Source: Oribacterium sp. KHPX15
GTDB taxonomy: Bacteria; Bacillota; Clostridia; Lachnospirales; Lachnospiraceae
NCBI RefSeq assembly: GCF_900107835.1
Contig: NZ_FNRG01000004.1
Coordinates: forward strand, 152,772-216,771
DNA length: 64,000 nt
Reading direction: 5' to 3'
This document shows positions 62,734 to 64,000 of the stretch, piece by piece. A program made the translations under genes and the position numbers. The notes under the pieces are model-generated. The model was given only the letters and a program-made list of their open reading frames with translations. It searched no databases and was not told the origin of the DNA. Positions within the stretch are counted from its first letter, which is position 1, and the number at the start of each line of letters is the position of its first letter.

Positions 62734-63312
62734 ATGAATTGTCTCGAAGAAAGAATAGTAAAAGACGGTATAGTAAAAGAAGGAAACATTCTTAAAGTGG
62801 ACAGTTTCCTTAATCATCAGCTTGATGTCAATTTATTTGATCAAATGGGCAAAGAATGGGCAAAGCGATTTGAAGGTATCGAAATCAATAAGATTCTGAC
62901 TATCGAAGCCTCCGGAATAGGCATAGCCTGTGTTGTCGCAAGGCATTTCGGAGTACCTGTTGTATTTGCCAAAAAGTCTAAGAGTGTAAACCTTGATGGT
63001 GAAATGTATACGGCAGAAGTAGAATCCTTTACCCATAAGAACAAGAATCTTGTTATAGTGTCGAAAAAATTCCTGAACAAAGATGATAAGGTTCTCATCA
63101 TAGATGATTTCCTTGCAAACGGATGTGCTCTGCAGGGTCTTATATCTATAATAAATCAGGCAGGAGCATCTGTTTCAGGCATAGGAATAGCTATCGAAAA
63201 AGGCTTCCAGAATGGCGGTCAGATAATCCGGAACATGGGCTATAGACTGGAGTCTCTTGCAATTGTAGATTCCATGGATGCTTCCACAGGAGAAATAAAA
63301 TTCAGAGATTAA
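62734..63312 (+). CDS. xpt: Xanthine phosphoribosyltransferase
   Basis: Converts xanthine (and PRPP) to XMP for purine salvage. 192 residues, normal length. [14 protein letters not shown] near the N-terminus, [24 protein letters not shown], and the PRPP-binding [14 protein letters not shown]. Placed last in the riboswitch-controlled operon, it traps imported purines as nucleotides. AGAAGG precedes the ATG. Confidence 0.96.
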   Translation: MNCLEERIVKDGIVKEGNILKVDSFLNHQLDVNLFDQMGKEWAKRFEGIEINKILTIEASGIGIACVVARHFGVPVVFAKKSKSVNLDGEMYTAEVESFTHKNKNLVIVSKKFLNKDDKVLIIDDFLANGCALQGLISIINQAGASVSGIGIAIEKGFQNGGQIIRNMGYRLESLAIVDSMDASTGEIKFRD

Positions 63313-63327
63313 AATAATCTTTGATTA

Positions 63328-63369
63328 AAAGCAGTTCCCAAAACATCAGTTAGAGGGAACTGCTTTTTT
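63328..63369 (+). terminator. Intrinsic terminator of the purine operon
   Basis: AAAGCAGTTCCC / GGGAACTGCTTT stem followed by a T-run. Confidence 0.93.
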
Positions 63370-63408
63370 TATTTAATTTTCAAAAGATGAATTTTTTCTA
63401 AAAAAGTC

Positions 63409-63437
63409 TTGACGGGAAAAGTGGGATAGTATATATT
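63409..63437 (+). promoter_or_regulatory. Promoter of the tRNA-Ser/rRNA operon
   Basis: TTGACG (63409-63414), 17 bp, TATATT (63432-63437). The only clear vegetative promoter found between xpt and the 16S gene. Confidence 0.8.
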
Positions 63438-63499
63438 AAGCAAGTCGCCAAAAACGACAAATTACTTAAACCAATATTATTTAAGTAAAAATTTAATAT

Positions 63500-63585
63500 G
63501 CAGAGGTATCGAAGTGGTCATAACGAGGCGGTCTTGAAAACCGTTTGTCCGCAAGGGCACGTGGGTTCGAACCCCACCCTCTGCG
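63500..63585 (+). tRNA. tRNA-Ser(TGA)
   Basis: Acceptor GCAGAGG/CCTCTGC, discriminator G. Anticodon loop CTTGAAA (anticodon TGA), long variable arm (TTGTCCGCAAGGGCAC) typical of serine, T arm GTGGG-TTCGAAC-CCCAC. No encoded CCA. Confidence 0.96.
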
Positions 63586-63815
63586 CTCGGGATTTTAAAA
63601 ATCTCAACAGAACCTTGAAAATCAAAGATCGATTAATACACAGACCCTGAAGATTCTATAAAGAAGATTCAGAAGCGGAGGATCTTTAAAGATCTGAAGC
63701 GAGACCAAAAAGGTCTAAAGCGAAAATACAATCGCAGTAAAGAAAACGGACAAAACAGAAGCCAAGCTTAGTTTTGAACGGGAAGAGAACTTAAAGAGAG
63801 AAATCTCTTAACATT
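63586..63815 (+). other. rRNA leader with three hairpin-AAGCG units
   Basis: No gene or terminator is seen. Between 63647 and 63722 three successive hairpins (CTGAA..TTCAG; GATCTTTAAAGATC; AGACC..GGTCT) are each followed within 0-3 nt by AAGCG (63673, 63697, 63718). These may be antitermination or RNase III-type processing signals of the pre-rRNA leader. Confidence 0.6.

Positions 63816-64000
<185 letters not shown>

Overview
The window comes from a Gram-positive, anaerobic Firmicute of the Lachnospiraceae type (Butyrivibrio/Pseudobutyrivibrio/Roseburia-like; genus not settled). The reasons are the start of a clostridial-type 16S rRNA at the right edge, strong AAGGAGG ribosome sites, lipoproteins with Thr/Ala-rich linkers, a cellobiose phosphorylase close to the clostridial enzyme, an LTA-synthase-type sulfatase, and a YjfB-type motility protein next to a chemoreceptor. 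Most genes are of moderate GC, but 27.8-31.7 kb is clearly AT-richer and looks acquired.

Left part (0-8.2 kb): a small zinc-ribbon protein, a CIRCE-controlled Hsp20, two tRNA-Pro genes (anticodons TGG and, unusually, AGG), the SbcCD nuclease pair, then three minus-strand genes (a membrane-anchored hypothetical, a DJ-1/PfpI protein, an AIM24/TIGR00266 protein).

Envelope/signalling part (8.2-27.4 kb): a lipoprotein, a zinc-ribbon protein with a Q/N/M/G/Y-rich prion-like repeat, a lone ABC ATPase, a second zinc-ribbon protein with cell-wall-binding-like repeats, YjfB, and a FIST sensor with a soluble chemoreceptor. Opposite them lies a tightly coupled minus-strand operon: glycosyltransferase, a paralogue of the prion-like protein's extracellular part, and two ABC-2 permeases without an ATPase. 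The lone ATPase and orphan permeases look like two halves of one exporter. An LTA-synthase-like enzyme, a second glycosyltransferase and a DUF3298-like lipoprotein follow.

Accessory part (27.5-33 kb): a ribbon-helix-helix regulator and its decayed copy flank an AT-rich gene; two more zinc-ribbon membrane proteins follow; then a compact type I toxin-antitoxin locus in which both promoters, a shared two-way terminator and an SD-masking hairpin can be read; an SDR oxidoreductase; and a 402-bp element bounded by 20-bp inverted repeats that holds five 54-bp hairpin repeats. Related end sequences recur near 14.1 and 21.9 kb.

Right part (33-64 kb): a cell-wall amidase, an NlpC/P60 endopeptidase, HPF, and a cellobiose regulon (GH94 phosphorylase facing a LacI regulator, binding protein, two permeases and a GH3 beta-glucosidase) with matching operators at both promoters. 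Then come secA, prfB (without the usual programmed frameshift), an ACT protein and homoserine dehydrogenase, the t6A cluster tsaE-tsaB-rimI-rnz-tsaD, ispD, and a purine-riboswitch-controlled nucleoside ABC transporter ending in xpt. Last are tRNA-Ser(TGA) and the start of an rRNA operon, which appear to share one promoter.
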